Below are positions 1-24,162 of a stretch of DNA of 64,000 nucleotides, piece after piece (the stretch's first letter is position 1; each line of letters opens with the position of its first letter). Made by a program: the position numbers and the translations under genes. A model generated the notes under the pieces. That model had not been told where the DNA came from. It worked only from the letters and a program-made list of their open reading frames with translations, and ran no database searches. This stretch comes from Symsagittifera roscoffensis (Eukaryota > Xenacoelomorpha > Acoela > Convolutidae): the NCBI RefSeq assembly GCF_963678635.1, contig NC_087066.1, positions 18,227,275-18,291,274 of the forward strand. The letters are read 5' to 3'.

Positions 1-2
1 TC

Positions 3-209
3 ACCAGTAACTTGGAAGGGACAGCCAAGAATTGCGTGATGGCCTAAAAGCAACACCAGCGGGACACAGCCGAGAAAAACATCGAAATCCTGTTGAATCG
101 CTTTGGCTCAGGAGTGCAAGGATACCAAATGATGATGCGCTTCGAGAAACGAAGGCAACGTGAAGACGAAACCATGGACAGGTCTCTATATGACTTAGAA
201 ACGCATTAA
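3..209 (+). pseudogene. Gag relic of a Ty3/Gypsy-like LTR retrotransposon
   Basis: Read in the frame starting at position 3, this stretch gives a helical, charged Gag-like segment. It includes RFGSGVQGYQ, then FEKRRQREDETMD, then a YDLE motif. That pattern (an R-F-G turn, a K-R-R-Q block, then an acidic D-E-x-M-D and a D-L-E) is familiar from Gag proteins of Ty3/Gypsy-type elements in aquatic invertebrates. The frame has a stop at 45-47 and ends at a stop at 207-209, and no protease or reverse transcriptase follows, so it is a broken fragment. The upstream part lies outside the window. The family call rests on memory of the motif, not on a search. Confidence 0.5.
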
Positions 210-690
210 AATCGACTTGATTTATTCATGAAATTTTGCCGATGTATTTATATAGGTGTAGTTATGAGATTGGTCCGGCCCTTTCCAACCCGTGCACGTA
301 CCGTCGCATGACGGAAGGGCCCATTTTAATTGACCTTTTTTTTGATCAACCTAACTCTTATTTATGGTTCTTGAAGTGCGCTTGTTCAAACTGTCGATCT
401 TGACTTTATTTTTTTAAAATTTTTTTGCCTTAATTTATTTACGGGAATTAATTCTTTCATCATCATCATCATCATCCCAATCTGGTTGGCATGATTCCCA
501 ACCATCTGACTCTATTTACTTCTTACCACATAATACTTTACTCTTCCATATCTGGTAAATTTCTAGGATTTTGACTGGAATATTCGATGAAGGGACTCCT
601 GACTGTAACCTCGGTTACTATGATACTTTCAACGTATCATAGTACTATGATATCTGATTACCTTAAAAAATTTAATGATAACTGATGTTT
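210..690. other. Intergenic or 5' flank of NACA, no gene seen
   Basis: A+T-rich sequence with a short (ATC)n run near 459-477. No coding potential beyond chance is visible. It should hold the NACA promoter and any 5' non-coding exon, but I see no clear TATA box or initiator that I would defend. Confidence 0.5.
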
Positions 691-709
691 TTATTTCGTT
701 TAAGACCCA
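691..709 (+). promoter_or_regulatory. Splice acceptor and 5-nt leader ahead of the NACA start codon
   Basis: A pyrimidine-rich run ending TTTCGTTTAAG (AG at 703-704) is followed by only ACCCA before the ATG at 710. This reads as a 3' splice site just upstream of the start. It could end a 5'-UTR intron, or it could be a spliced-leader trans-splice acceptor. The sequence does not decide between them, and no upstream exon with a matching donor was identified. Confidence 0.5.
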
Positions 710-12233
<11,524 letters not shown>

Positions 12234-13190
12234 ATTGAAGCCAAAACGACTCGAAGCTACTCATTATAAAGAAAACGAAATATCGTACTCAACTAGAAAT
12301 GGATCTGCGGAACAGAAAGCTCGAACGAAACTCGAACAGCTGTAGTGAAAACTTCACATTTAATTTCAAATATATGACTTGTTATTTTTTCACTGTTGCT
12401 ATTTTGGTTTCAATTCGAATTTTATATCCACTGTTTCGCATTTGTACAATAATGCTTCGTGCGCCTTAAATGCCTCTTCTCGTCTGAAAATCTCCTCAAT
12501 TGAGTTTTCGAAATCTATTTGTATTTGCCTGAATTATCAATTTAATTAGCTCAGTTTAGCAGTCTTTGAGACGTGTGTTACTATGAAATCAATTTTGAAG
12601 AGTCAATTATGTGAAGAGTTAGTTAAAATCTCTGGCAAGAAAAGCCGACTAAAAATGTACTCGCAAAAAAAAACAAATTGAGGACGGAAAGCTCTTTTAC
12701 AAAGCCACATAAGTGCTGACTAGAGTTTTCATCGTGGAGTAAGTTCCCGCAAAAATGGTAATTTTTCTCTGGAAATAAGGTCAAACCTCAGGAAAATAGC
12801 TCTAAGTGAAATTTTCCGCTTGAAAAAAGTAGTTAGCGTCCTATCGTTTGTGTTTTCGATTAATCTATTGTTCGAATGTATTTTTTGTCGTCTGAGTCGC
12901 CACGACAGACTTCTGGTTTTTTGGATTATATTGAGTTTGGAATATGTATTGGGATTCACGATATTACTACCATTTTTTTCGTTCTCTCAAGTAACACGAA
13001 AGCAACGAATGAAGCCTTGACTTAAATGGAAAATTTTACTAAGTTTGAGTTTAAAGTTCTTATTACAACGTTCAATGTGAAAATGGTAAAATGGTAAAAA
13101 AAATCTGGCAGTCTTGGCTTTCAATTATAAATGGATTTCAAAGTTATTTAAATGCTTCGTGCTATGTTTGTGAAATGAGTTTGTTTGCAG

Positions 13191-13208
13191 GAACTGACGA
13201 CGTCATAG
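13191..13208 (+). other. NACA: Second intact copy of the NACA terminal coding exon
   Basis: GAA CTG ACG ACG TCA TAG preceded by the same GTTTGTTTGCAG acceptor as exon 4, exactly 975 bp downstream. Splicing exon 3 to either copy gives the same ELTTS C-terminus, so this is a potential alternative last exon that changes only the 3' UTR. I found no AATAAA in copy 1; an ATTAAA lies beyond copy 2 at about 14130. Confidence 0.75.
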
Positions 13209-14046
13209 ATTGAAGCCAAAACGACTCGAAGCTACTCATTATAAAGAAAACGAAATATCGTACTCAACTAGAAATGGATCTGCGGAACAGAAAGCTCGAA
13301 CGAAACTCGAACAGCTGTAGTGAAAACTTCACATTTAATTTCAAATATATGACTTGTTATTTTTTCACTGTTGCTATTTTGGTTTCAATTCGAATTTTAT
13401 ATCCACTGTTTCGCATTTGTACAATAATGCTTCGTGCGCCTTAAATGCCTCTTCTCGTCTGAAAATCTCCTCAATTGAGTTTTCGAAATCTATTTGTATT
13501 TGCCTGAATTATCAATTTAATTAGCTCAGTTTAGCAGTCTTTGAGACGTGTGTTACTATGAAATCAATTTTGAAGAGTCAATTATGTGAAGAGTTAGTTA
13601 AAATCTCTGGCAAGAAAAGCCGACTAAAAATGTACTCGCAAAAAAAAAACAAATTGAGGACGGAAAGCTCTTTTACAAAGCCACATAAGTGCTGACTAGA
13701 GTTTTCATCGTGGAGTAAGTTCCCGCAAAAATGGTAATTTTTCTCTGGAAATAAGGTCAAACCTCAGGAAAATAGCTCTAAGTGAAATTTTCCGCTTGAA
13801 AAAAGTAGTTAGCGTCCTATCGTTTGTGTTTTCGATTAATCTATTGTTCGAATGTATTTTTTGTCGTCTGAGTCGCCACGACAGACTTCTGGTTTTTTGG
13901 ATTATATTGAGTTTGGAATATGTATTGGGATTCACGATATTACTACCATTTTTTTCGTTCTCTCAAGTAACACGAAAGCAACGAATGAAGCCTTGACTTA
14001 AATGGAAAATTTTACTAAGTTTGAGTTTAAAGTTCTTATTACAACG

Positions 14047-16720
14047 CTTTTTTCTGCAAAACTGTGATTACCGATGTGTTGTTTGCTCAGTCAACTCTGC
14101 TCAAAATTGGTTCCAATGTGAAAGTTTTGATTAAATTTTTTTGACTAGTTTTGTAATGAATGAGTTTTACTGAGCTTATCCTCAAGTTTTGTCTAACTTG
14201 TCATTATTTATTTTCTACTTGTCAGTAATAGTGCAAAGCGCATTTCCGCTTCTGTCTAAAACATGACATACACTTAAGTTTGTGGTTCGAATCAGGCTGG
14301 GGACTGTTGTTTTTGCAAACTAGAATTTTTCTCCTTTTTTGGACTATCGTTGTCTGTTTGTTTTTGTCGGCGTAGTTCCCCTAGCACGAACTTTTTTTTG
14401 AAAATTGAGCTTTCTTCTAGTTTTTTATTGCCATCTTTAAAGCTTCATTGATGGATACTGATAACTCATAAAATGTTTTGCTCTTTTTCGAATTTTTTCA
14501 AGTAAAATTTTTGTTTGAAGTTTTAGCTTCGCCTATTAATATTCACCCAATAATTACTCATGCGATTATTATGCTGGCGTACAGCTAGATCTATCAATGT
14601 GGAGCATAGACTTTTTAAAGAGTCAAAGAAGGTAGTTCAGACTCTTATACAGGTCGCAATGATACTTTTTCGTTTTTCAGGAAGTGTTTAAATTTGATCA
14701 GACTCAAATTCACTTATTTCGAGGTTTGACTTTCGAACTCATTGGTTTTGTTACAAGCAAGGCAAACTCCACTATCAAATAGCGAACTTATAATGGTCAC
14801 GTAAAACTTAACATGATTGACTTCTAGTTTCGAAAATGGAATGAAATATCAGATTTCCCAGCGAAGAAAAATTTTAACTATTGATGAAGTTTTCTTAAAA
14901 TGGAATAATTTTATCAAAAAATTTTAATTTTCTTCTTGGAAATGTGGAAGCTTAAAGAAGTCAGTTTTCTTGCATTTTTTTACTCTTTTCACACTGTCGG
15001 TTGGCTATGTTCTTGTGAACAACTTGTTCAGCAAAATCCATAATCCCTATATCAGTTTCTCAAAACTTCAGTTTTGTCAACCAACTGTTATATTTTAACC
15101 ATAACAGCATTTCAAAAACCTGTTCTATCCAATAGTTGTTTTTGAGTTGGTTTTTGTTACCAATTCTGGTTTTCTTTGTTTGTTTTGTTTATTTACTCGG
15201 ATTAAAATGTTTTGGGTTTAAACCTAATCAACTTGGTAGGTTTATGTTGGCTCGTTAGATGAGCGAAACATTTTTTTGCGAATGAGTTTTTGACGGAGTC
15301 ATGGAGAATTTTCTATGAATTGTTTTCTTTATGCAAACATTTATTTACTCTTCTGTTGTCTGCTTAAAAAATGGCGGCTTTATTACCTTCTAGTAACATT
15401 TCGTTCGATGGAAATTCAATTTTCATTTGCCTATATTGGCATGTTTTTTCTTACTCTAAATTAGTTTTCATTTAAACAAAATAACACACGAATATGAAAT
15501 TTTTGGTAGAACCTCTTACGACATTTTCAAAATCTTTCTTTTCGACTTTGCGACTAACGTCTCAATTTCTGTCTGCTAGTTTGTCATGCGATGATTGTGT
15601 TGCATCTCAAGTGTTTTTTTTCCCAAAAACTCATTATTTTTGGTGACTTAGCGAGTTTCAAAAGATTGTGATTTCATCAACTCAATATATTTGATTTTCA
15701 AAACTTAAATCTTATTGTTTCGGGAATTGTCATGGTAATTCAAGAAAGGACTTTCAAGAAAATTTTTTTTTCTTATAACTCTGTAAAAACCCCTCCTTAT
15801 TGGCCTGCACAGGAAATGATTGACAAGGTAGTGGTGATTTGAAAAAAAAGGTCGAGCTTTTTTTAAATATCAGCCCTTCGAATTTTTTGACAGGACTATA
15901 TTTGGCAAAAGTGAGTGGACGGAAAGATTATTTTGGGAAAAATACCGTTTGTCGGCTTTTTATGATTAGCATTGACCAAAAAATTGGTTATAGTTGACGT
16001 TAAACCCTCAAAACTGGTTATGCTTGCGATTAGCAAGCGTTATCAAATCAGAATATACCTTTTTTTGGGTTTTACAAAACCAGTTGAATCTTTTATGATT
16101 CTGCTATGCTGCTGAAGTGCTCAATTTGATGAAAAATCGAATATTACTACGGGGTAGTAATTAGAACTTATGCTATCATATTAGACCTCGAACCATTGTT
16201 TGTATAACTATAGAGTTTTAATATTAGTTTTCTAGTTATGGTTGCCAACTTGCGGTCTGATGATTAAGTTTCCAATTCATGTAATCTATTTTGCTTACGC
16301 TACTACTATAGCTATCGTTGATCCTATGTAGGCGTTACATAAAATTGTTTTGTTTCGACCATTTAAAAAAAGTGGAGGAACTTTGTATTCGGGTTTCTTT
16401 TCGTTTTTTCTTTTGTTTTGTTTTCCACTGAGAATTAGGTATCAAAAATAATCATCAGAGTGGGTCGAATATTATACCAAATCTAGTCTTTTTCAGCCGT
16501 GATTTGAACGACAATAAAATTTTCCCATTATCCTGAAAAAATATTATTGAATTTTATTTCAATATCGAGCAAATAAAGCGAACGAGCAGGCTTACAACAG
16601 CTTTTTATCCTTGATTTAAGCCCTAAAAATTTCTTTTAAGCAAGTAAAATTTAGGGAACCAAAAACTGCAAATTTTTTTTGACGTTTTTGTTTTTCTAGT
16701 CGTTTCTCTGTAAAATTTTT
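14047..16720. other. Intergenic, repeat relics only
   Basis: No coding sequence recognised. It holds a degenerate tRNA-like stretch at 14225-14305 (TAGTGCAAAGCG, then GGTTCGAATC), a member of the GCTTGC-GATTA-GCAAGC hairpin family at 16022-16038, and a repeat at about 16440-16600 that has a diverged relative at 40975-41150 (shared CAGTCGTGAT/CAGCCGTGAT and AGCRRATAAA contexts). Confidence 0.45.
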
Positions 16721-16730
16721 TCTCCAATAT

Positions 16731-17144
16731 CAGTAGCGGATTTAGGGGGTGGGCGGACGATCCCCTCTCAGGAATTCAACCCCCGCCGACCCCAAGGGTC
16801 CTATTTTGTGCTAATTTGCGATATCCATTTTTTGGCCAATTGAACTTCAAAATTTTCTAAAGGTGCCTTTGGTTCCAATCTATACGTATTTTAAGCGGGG
16901 ACCGCTCGCCAAAAAAAAATGCGATTTTTAGTCGAAATTTTCCAAACAGTGCATAAAAACTCCCTTTTTGGCCTTTTTTTTAATTTGCCAGCGGTGCAGG
17001 AAATTTTGTCAAATTAGGGTCTTTATAGTGATTTGGGAGTGCTCAGAAAATCAATTTGGTTGACCTAAAAAAGGTCGACAAAATTTTCCAATTTTTTTTT
17101 AATCCCCCTCACCCCTCCTCGAGAAGTTCGTAGATCCGCGCCTG
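16731..17144. mobile_element. hAT-like MITE with CAG...GCGGATYTA terminal inverted repeats
   Basis: The left end reads CAGTAGCGGATTTA and the inverted right end CAGGCGCGGATCTA, 11 of 14 identical. The flanking octamers TCCAATAT (16723-16730) and TTCAATTT (17145-17152) agree at six of eight positions, as expected of an old 8-bp target duplication. The G-rich left and C-rich right subterminal blocks are typical of this very widespread non-autonomous type. No transposase is encoded. A diverged relative occupies about 24163-25110. Confidence 0.65.
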
Positions 17145-18114
17145 TTCAATTTGCCTATAGTTCTATGGCTGTCCAAAATGCCTAAATAATGACTACACGT
17201 CAGATCTTTTTATCACACCACGCAGAGTATGGTCGGAACATTCTGTGCTGCTTGCACAGTAATCGGCTATCTTTGTTACTATATGTTTTTATTGACAAAA
17301 ATTTTTGACTGAGTTTCAGTTTCTTAGATGTCGACTTCAATTCTGTCGGCTCAGATCCCGATTTTTTTCTTAAATTATCCTATAGTACTTTTGAGATAAA
17401 TAAAACTCTGGCACCAATTTTTTGAATGCCCAATTGAACGCACTAGGACTTCTTTGAAAAACCTAAATAAATTCAAACACCAAAAAAAAAAATTTTTTTT
17501 TTTGTTTTCTCGTTTTTGACTTCCCTCTTCTATTGTAATACAGTTCGAAGTTCTGCTTGATAATTTTTCAGCATTATGGTGAACTCAAACTATAATTACT
17601 GTATTGTAAGTGGTGCGAAGCTCGGGTTCGCCTCTGTGTTTATATTGGTTACTTTGGCAAGTTTGTAGGTTTCATTAGACTACTTAATAAACATTTTTTT
17701 TCCGAACAGAGGTATGTTGTCCCTTAAATGCTATGTATCAACAAAATTATATGAAGTTTAACATTTGCACAAACATATATGAGCAAAAGACATTTATGTT
17801 CATTTCTAGAATAAGCCAAATGAAAATACTAAAAAAAGTTAAATAACTCAAAAATCTTAAATTTGTAAATAAAAAGCGCGCGCAGACTCAATTTGATCGA
17901 ACATTACAAAATAAGCAAAAACTAGATAAAGCCTCCTTTGTAGAAAAAAAGCGGAGAAATTGAAGAGGTATCAAACTAAGTTTTTAACTGCTTGAAAAAA
18001 TTTTCACAAAGGATTCTAAATCGAGTATTGCTCAATGTTTCTTGTTGACTTTGAAAAAATGACGTTTTCATCATGATTTCAATTTCTCAAAATGAAGCCG
18101 TTTTTTCAGAAAAA
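17145..18114. other. Intergenic, repeat relics only
   Basis: It contains a copy of a dispersed repeat at about 17195-17280 (TATGGTCGGAACATTCTGTG ... GCACAGTAATCGGCTATC), also present near 31295-31350 and, in part, near 36716-36750, and an imperfect GTAAGTGGTGCGAAGCTC hairpin-family member near 17606. No gene is seen. Confidence 0.45.
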
Positions 18115-19345
18115 ATTTTGTTAACTTTGTCTTTGTGTCTCTCTTAACCGCTCTATAATCCTTATTTTTTTGTGAAACTTATCTCACATCGTTTTTGAGC
18201 CAAATAAACTTTACTATCTTTTTTGTTAAAAACATGAACGATTATCAGCTTTTTTGGCTTCAACGTAAACTGAATACAACTCCAGACAAGAAAAATATCA
18301 CTGCTGCATTATCACATTCGATCAACTGGCATATAGGCTTCATTGTCATAGATTTAAAGTTAAACCACCTAGTTTGCTAAATTTTGTTTCAATCTTATGA
18401 ATATGATTTTAGAAGAAACAAGACTGCTCGTATCAGGGCGAAGACCTAATCTTCCAACTGCCTTTTAAATTTTATGGAGCAAAAATAACTTAAAAAATTA
18501 ATTGAAATAAAATAAAATGAAATTTTTTTTTTAATTTGAATTTTTTAAATGAAAATCATCCCCCCACACGCCATATAAAGTACAAAAGGATAGGTTTCGT
18601 TCCTTGAAACAAACCAATTATGGCAAATAAGCTTCTTTCAACCAAATTCGAACAATTTCTAAGACGGATTAAATCCCCGCTTACGCGTTAATAGCTCGAA
18701 TTATATCGCGCGTTAATTGTCCCATTTTGGTCAAAATGGCAAGCTTTAAACCCTTATAACTTTACGAAAAATGATCACAGGTGAAATATCTTCTCAAATT
18801 TAAGCTCAGGACAACAATACCTTTTGAATGATATAAAAAAATTCCGTCAAAAATGGCTAGTAAAAAAGTCGAAATTTGTCTGAAGAAAAAAAACCCACCC
18901 CGAGCACAAATATTCCGTTACTTTCGTATCGAAATTCGGAACAATAATTTTAGTAAGCGTAAATATCTAAGCATTAGAATACTGGTTTTAGCTTTTAAAT
19001 AAGATCTGAAATGAAAGTATTTTGCGAAGCAATTAATTTAAAAGTAGTCATAGCAGTTTTGGATAGGTTTGATACCAATTTACCAGTTTTGGTTCTGCCT
19101 TCTGTTCATTGTCAATTAGACAATCTACAAGCATTACGTTTACATAGCCGACGAATGACAAAACTTCCGCAACTTTAGTGCATTGTACTGAGGCATCCTT
19201 AAATTTTAAAAAAAGATGTAAATTTTGTTAACTTTGTCTTTGTGTCTCTCTTAACCGCTCTATAATCCTTATTTTTTTGTGAAACTTATCTCACATCGTT
19301 TTTTGAGCCAAATGAGCTTTACTATCTTTTTTCTTAAAAACATGA
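18115..19345. repeat. Direct repeats of ~124 bp flanking a ~980-bp interval
   Basis: The sequence at 18115-18237 recurs at 19222-19345 almost unchanged (shared start ATTTTGTTAACTTTGTC, shared end TTAAAAACATGA). The interval between them contains copy 1 of the ~520-bp interspersed element. The pair may be the ends of a composite insertion or a local duplication; no LTR hallmarks (TG...CA ends, primer site, polypurine tract) are clear. Confidence 0.8.
18422..18942 (+). mobile_element. ~520-bp interspersed element, copy 1
   Basis: Starts GACTGCTCGTATCAGGGCG and ends TTCGTATCGAAATTCGGAAC. The same order of blocks recurs in the other copies: a 5' hairpin, the CATCCCCCCACACGCC box, a TTACGCGTTAATAGC palindrome-rich box, CATAACTTTACGAAAA, GAGCACAAATATTCCGTTAC, and a 3' end whose GGAAC is followed by AA. 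No open frame of note, so it is non-autonomous. Confidence 0.85.
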
Positions 19346-22300
19346 TGATATTAATGATCAATAGTATCAAAAACTTTCAAGTCTATCAGAAATTGTTTTA
19401 AAGATAGCAAAATAGAGCTGGTTTGTGGTTTTCTCTTAAAATGGTCATGAAAAGATGCTGGTTTGTTACTCGTTATTTTGTGAAACGTAATATGACTGGA
19501 ATTTTAAATTAGTCTAACGCCTTTATCCATATCCTTCAAGGGCCTCCAAAATTTTTACAACCGTTTTAACTATTACATAACTAGGTTCTTATACACTAAA
19601 CGGTCCAAAATGAGTGTTTTATTATCTTGACCTGAAGTCAACTTGGTTCAATTTGATTGGTTAATTAGCCAATCAAATGCAAACATGGGCCGGAGTTTCA
19701 ATTAAATTTTTCAGCAGATAAAGTTATTGGCCAAAATGACGAAAAAAATAGAAGTTTTTTTTGCCGTTGAAGCTATTTTCTTGAAGTTTTGAAATTCTTC
19801 CCTCAGAGCAAAGATCATGAGAAAAAAAATTCATTTTGTTTTTTGAAAAGTACGACGACAGCTGTTAAGACAACAATCGCTTTTAAAGGGACTTTAAGAC
19901 GACGCCAGACTGTTTTTCTGAGAAAATTAAACTATTTCAACTCGAACAGCTCATTTTACATGTAATAACGATTGTTTGCCTTCTTAATGTCTTGTGGTCT
20001 TACTTGCCTGTCTTTTCATTTACCTAGCATCGTTTTAGGATAGTTTTTTTGCATATTGGTTTGCAATTTTCTTATTATCAACTCAATTTTTAATGATAAG
20101 TATACAGCGGATATCTAATTTCTTTTCAATAAATTAACAGCATCATTTGAGCGTTATTCGAAACTTTCAAGCAATGTTGTACGATGCTTTGCAATCATTT
20201 TAGCGATATTGCTTACTCAGTAGAGTTTACTTTGGCGATACTTCTTTAGCTTGAGGAGCAGCATTCGACAATTTTTGTAGAAATAAATCTTTGTTTTTAT
20301 CCGTTTTGTTTTTTCAAATAAAATTTTTGGGTTATTATAGAGCTGAGGCTTGAATACTAAAAATTTGCTGGCATCGAATATATGAATACACCAAGCTTAA
20401 AAATTTTATCAGCATGATTATCAGGTGCAAAAAAATTCTATCAGGTCTATGTAAAAAGGTGTTGAAAAATAATTTGAGACAATTTATGTCAGAAGCAAAC
20501 ACAAAGACTAACAAAAAGCAAACACAAAGAGTATCAGAGTGTCACTAGGCAAGCGCTCTCAACTTGCCAACACCAAAATTGTTTGGTAGCTGATTGTTTT
20601 TTCTTTGACTAGTCCGTACAGTTTCAATTTATCAACTTCATGAAAGTCAATACACCGCCCTAAAATTTTACTTTTTCAAATCAGCAGTTAATCAACTTTC
20701 TAAAGTTTACTCTGACGGTTTTTTTGGTTTGTAATTTATTCCATCTTCAACTAATAGTTCTTTTTTTATACATCCGTTTTGTTCACAGAATGGACGAAAT
20801 TGTAGTAATTTCAATAGCACCATGATTAGTGTAGTATGTAGTACTTGCATATTGATTACGGTTTTGGATTCTTGTTAATAGTTTTAACGTTTGCGGTTAG
20901 CAAACATTAACAAAATCGGAATTTAGACTTTTTTTCGGGATAACAACTAGTTTAACAAAACCAGTGATTCATATGATGCTGCTATAGAGGACATGCTCAA
21001 TTTCATGAAAATTTAAAATAAAATACTGAGTGGATACTAGTAACTACAAGGTGGTTCCATTGGGGACTTGAAACTTTCAAAGTTTCTACAAATCAGTTTT
21101 CTTTTCGGCTCAACTGGTGTCTGCTCAAAGATTGTCGGCCTTGTTTCCACTTCGTAAAATCTGTTCAGAAGCTAATTGAATTTCAAATGCCTTGCTAGGC
21201 TTAATTGTCAAAAAAATTCCTGTTTGATAAAAACATTCATTATGAAAGAGTGTGGGATTGGGTTTTTTAAACTTTTTATAACTTTCAATTTTTTGCGAAG
21301 ATTTGGAAAACTTTTTCACTTTTTACAGAAAAATTAATTTTTTTTCTCAAAGTCCTTCAGCTAATTTTCACAATAATGGTATCCATAGAAAGACTGCCTG
21401 CAATTTTGTGTGCATGCATACTCCCCCTTGGTCTCTTTTTGCTTTACCCCTTTGTCTACAGCCTTCGATATTGTCTGTGGGGGAAAATTTGACAAATTAT
21501 TTTGACTTTTTTTTTCGTTTTGTCAAAAACAAACCTACCAAATCTAAAATTATAATTTTATTGAATAGAAAAGACTGAAAAAAATTCCCTCCATGAGCGG
21601 CTACACCCAGACTTTTTAAACGCAAAATAATTGCACTCGGAATAATAAAATTTTTGATTTTTGACCGTATTTTGAATCTACTCGAATTTTTTTTGAATTT
21701 TCCTGAAGACTAATCTATCAAATCGGAGATGATAATTCAATCAACAGAAACAATTGCTCAATTTTTTAGTGCAAAAGTGGCACTTATTCAACTTTTTGAA
21801 AGAGAAAGCTTGTTGTTTTGGGAAAGCTTGCATTTCGTCCCGGATCAGAAGAAAAAATTCAGAAAATTTAATACATCTCCATCCAGCCGCAGCTGGGCCC
21901 TAGGTGTATTTCATCAAGACGTTCGAAACTTTTGATTCACTTATTTTTTCAAAACACTTTACATTTTTCATTTTCTACTTTGATTTTCTTGTGAGTTTGT
22001 TATATCGCAAGTGGTGCAGATTTTCGCTTCACGTCTTTGTTACAAGAGTATTTTTTTCTGTGCCAAAAATTTTCGGTAGAAATTTGGCGCTGGAAAAGGT
22101 CGGCTTATTGTCTAAATTTTGTTTCGATTTTTGGTATTATGTAGTAGTGATTTATTTCCAATATGAAATTTAGAAAAAATTCTAGACTCTTAAAAAAATG
22201 ACAAAAAAATAAAACCTCGAAATTTTTTGTTTTTATTTCTCAGTTTTTGTAATGTAATTGGTTGCTTTTTAACTTTTTTTCATTGGATTTTGTTCTTTTT

Positions 22301-24160
22301 TCGAAGCTAGCGATTTCATTTCGAAAATGAAGAACAAGCAGGCCTGAAGTCCTATCAAATCAGAATTAAATCAATTGAAAATTTTTGTTATTTTTTTTTT
22401 AATTTTGTTCAAAATTGCTAGAAGCGTTTGTTGTTTTAATCTGTCTACTTGAGTTGCTGTCTGCTTTTTTTCTGATCGGCGTATTGTACTTCTTAAGCTT
22501 AAATTTGTTTCAATTTATCAAAACTGTATTGAAATAACTTTTTACTTTTTCGTTGTCAATTCGAAAAAACGTGCTTTTTAATTTTATTTCAATTCCAGAA
22601 AATGTTCATACGTTTTCGGACTCATTTGTTTTTTAAATTGGCTCAATGATAGCCACTTTTGTCCTTTTTATGCTAGCGATTAGCAAGCGTTATCGAACCG
22701 GAATATAGACTTTTTCCGGGTTATCAACTAGTCTAACAGAATCATTTGAATCATTCTAACTTTGGTTCTTGTCAAAAACCAGACGTTTTTTTGCGCATGT
22801 GGCAAAGAGCTAACGAATATGGCTGCCTATAATTACAAAAGTCAAGGGTTCGAATCCGGCCAGTACCTGTTATTTTTTTGCGTGGCGGAAATTTATCCGC
22901 GTGTCAAAAAACTTTTGCTTGACTTTTTGTTGTCGGTTTAGTTGCCGCAGCAACAAATATACCTAAAATGTATATTAAAACTTTTCAGCGTATTCCGGTT
23001 TTGGGCGACTAAATGAGTTCCAAAAAATTTTTTGTCATTTTTTCCATGTGTTTTCCAGGTGTTCTTTGAAAAAAATCTTATAACTTTTTTATAAATTAAA
23101 GGACCATTCTGTGCATTTGAAAAATTTCCTAAGTGGCATAAAATGAAAAGTTTCCCTAAATGGCATAAAATACATGCAAGATGCATTAAAAACTTCTTCG
23201 AATGATCTTGTTTTTGTGATCAAGGCATGAAAAATAATAAATTTTCAACTCAATTGTTGAATAACCTTTTAATTTGAAAAAATTCCCGAAAGTGCTTAAC
23301 AAAAGAGTTTAATATTTCAACTTAAAGTGTTTTGTACTACAAAAGTAACGAAATGATTTCATTGTTTTTTTTTGTTATATCTATTATTCGACAAGGCGTT
23401 CAGAGTGTATAATTGCAGAGGTTAAACTTCTTTGATTTAACGTTTTATCTTCAAAAAAACTTAAAATTCAATTTCTTCTGTGACCGGTAAAGTAATTTGG
23501 ACAAAGTTTTACTGCACAACAAATTTTAATAGAGTAAGAGCTACTCCTCTATGTGCTGAACCATCTCATGAATGAGTAGCTATTTCACAATTAAAGATTG
23601 TTGTTGTCGCAAAATTTTCTCCCAATTACTCAGCCGGTCCCAATTTTTTAACTATTACTTTAAGCTCGCAGCTGATGAAGTTTATACTTCATTCTACTAA
23701 TGCAGTCGGAATTATCTGTTGCTGAAAAATCTCTTTGAAAAAACAAATGTTGCTACAAGACGTTGTTGAGTAGTGGTACAAGACGATGCATAATCTAAAA
23801 GAACCCAGTATTAGGAAACAAAAACAGGGCGTTTCTTAGACTGCCATTGTTTAGCAGTTAATTCAATATCCCCAACCCTTAACAAAATGAAAACTAAAGA
23901 AAATATGATTTTTTATATACATATGAATGATAGTTTTTGTTAATTTTTTAAACTTGTTAGTTGCTTAATCATGGATCCTGACAGGCATCCTGACAGACAT
24001 ATGTATTAGATTACCATCCCAGGCTCGCGGGCTTGATTCTCGGCTCGATTGCATGATAATTGATGCATAATTTAAAAAAGGACCAGTTTAACCCCAATAG
24101 GGCCAAGTAGAGGGAAAAGCATTTAGGTTTCTTTTGGAGGTAAAAGCTAAAGGATACGAC
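19346..24160. other. Intergenic, no gene recognised
   Basis: It holds hairpin-family members at 20889-20905 (GTTTGC-GGTTA-GCAAAC) and 22672-22688 with shared downstream sequence (TAGACTTTTT.CGGG, TCAACTAGT.TAACA), degenerate relatives of the 7790-8170 repeat at about 21330-21780, an ATCGCAAGTGGTGC member at about 22005, and a tRNA-like stretch at 22798-22870. The open frames at 21303-22173 are low-complexity and lack motifs. Confidence 0.45.
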
Positions 24161-24162
24161 AG

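Noticed and set aside
12729-13020. Frames on both strands in the NACA 3' flank, repeated at 13705-13996
   Set aside because: Overlapping opposite-strand frames in a recently duplicated non-coding flank; no motif, no splice context.
22798-22870. Functional tRNA gene
   Set aside because: A and B boxes are present in outline, but the acceptor and T stems do not pair well enough.
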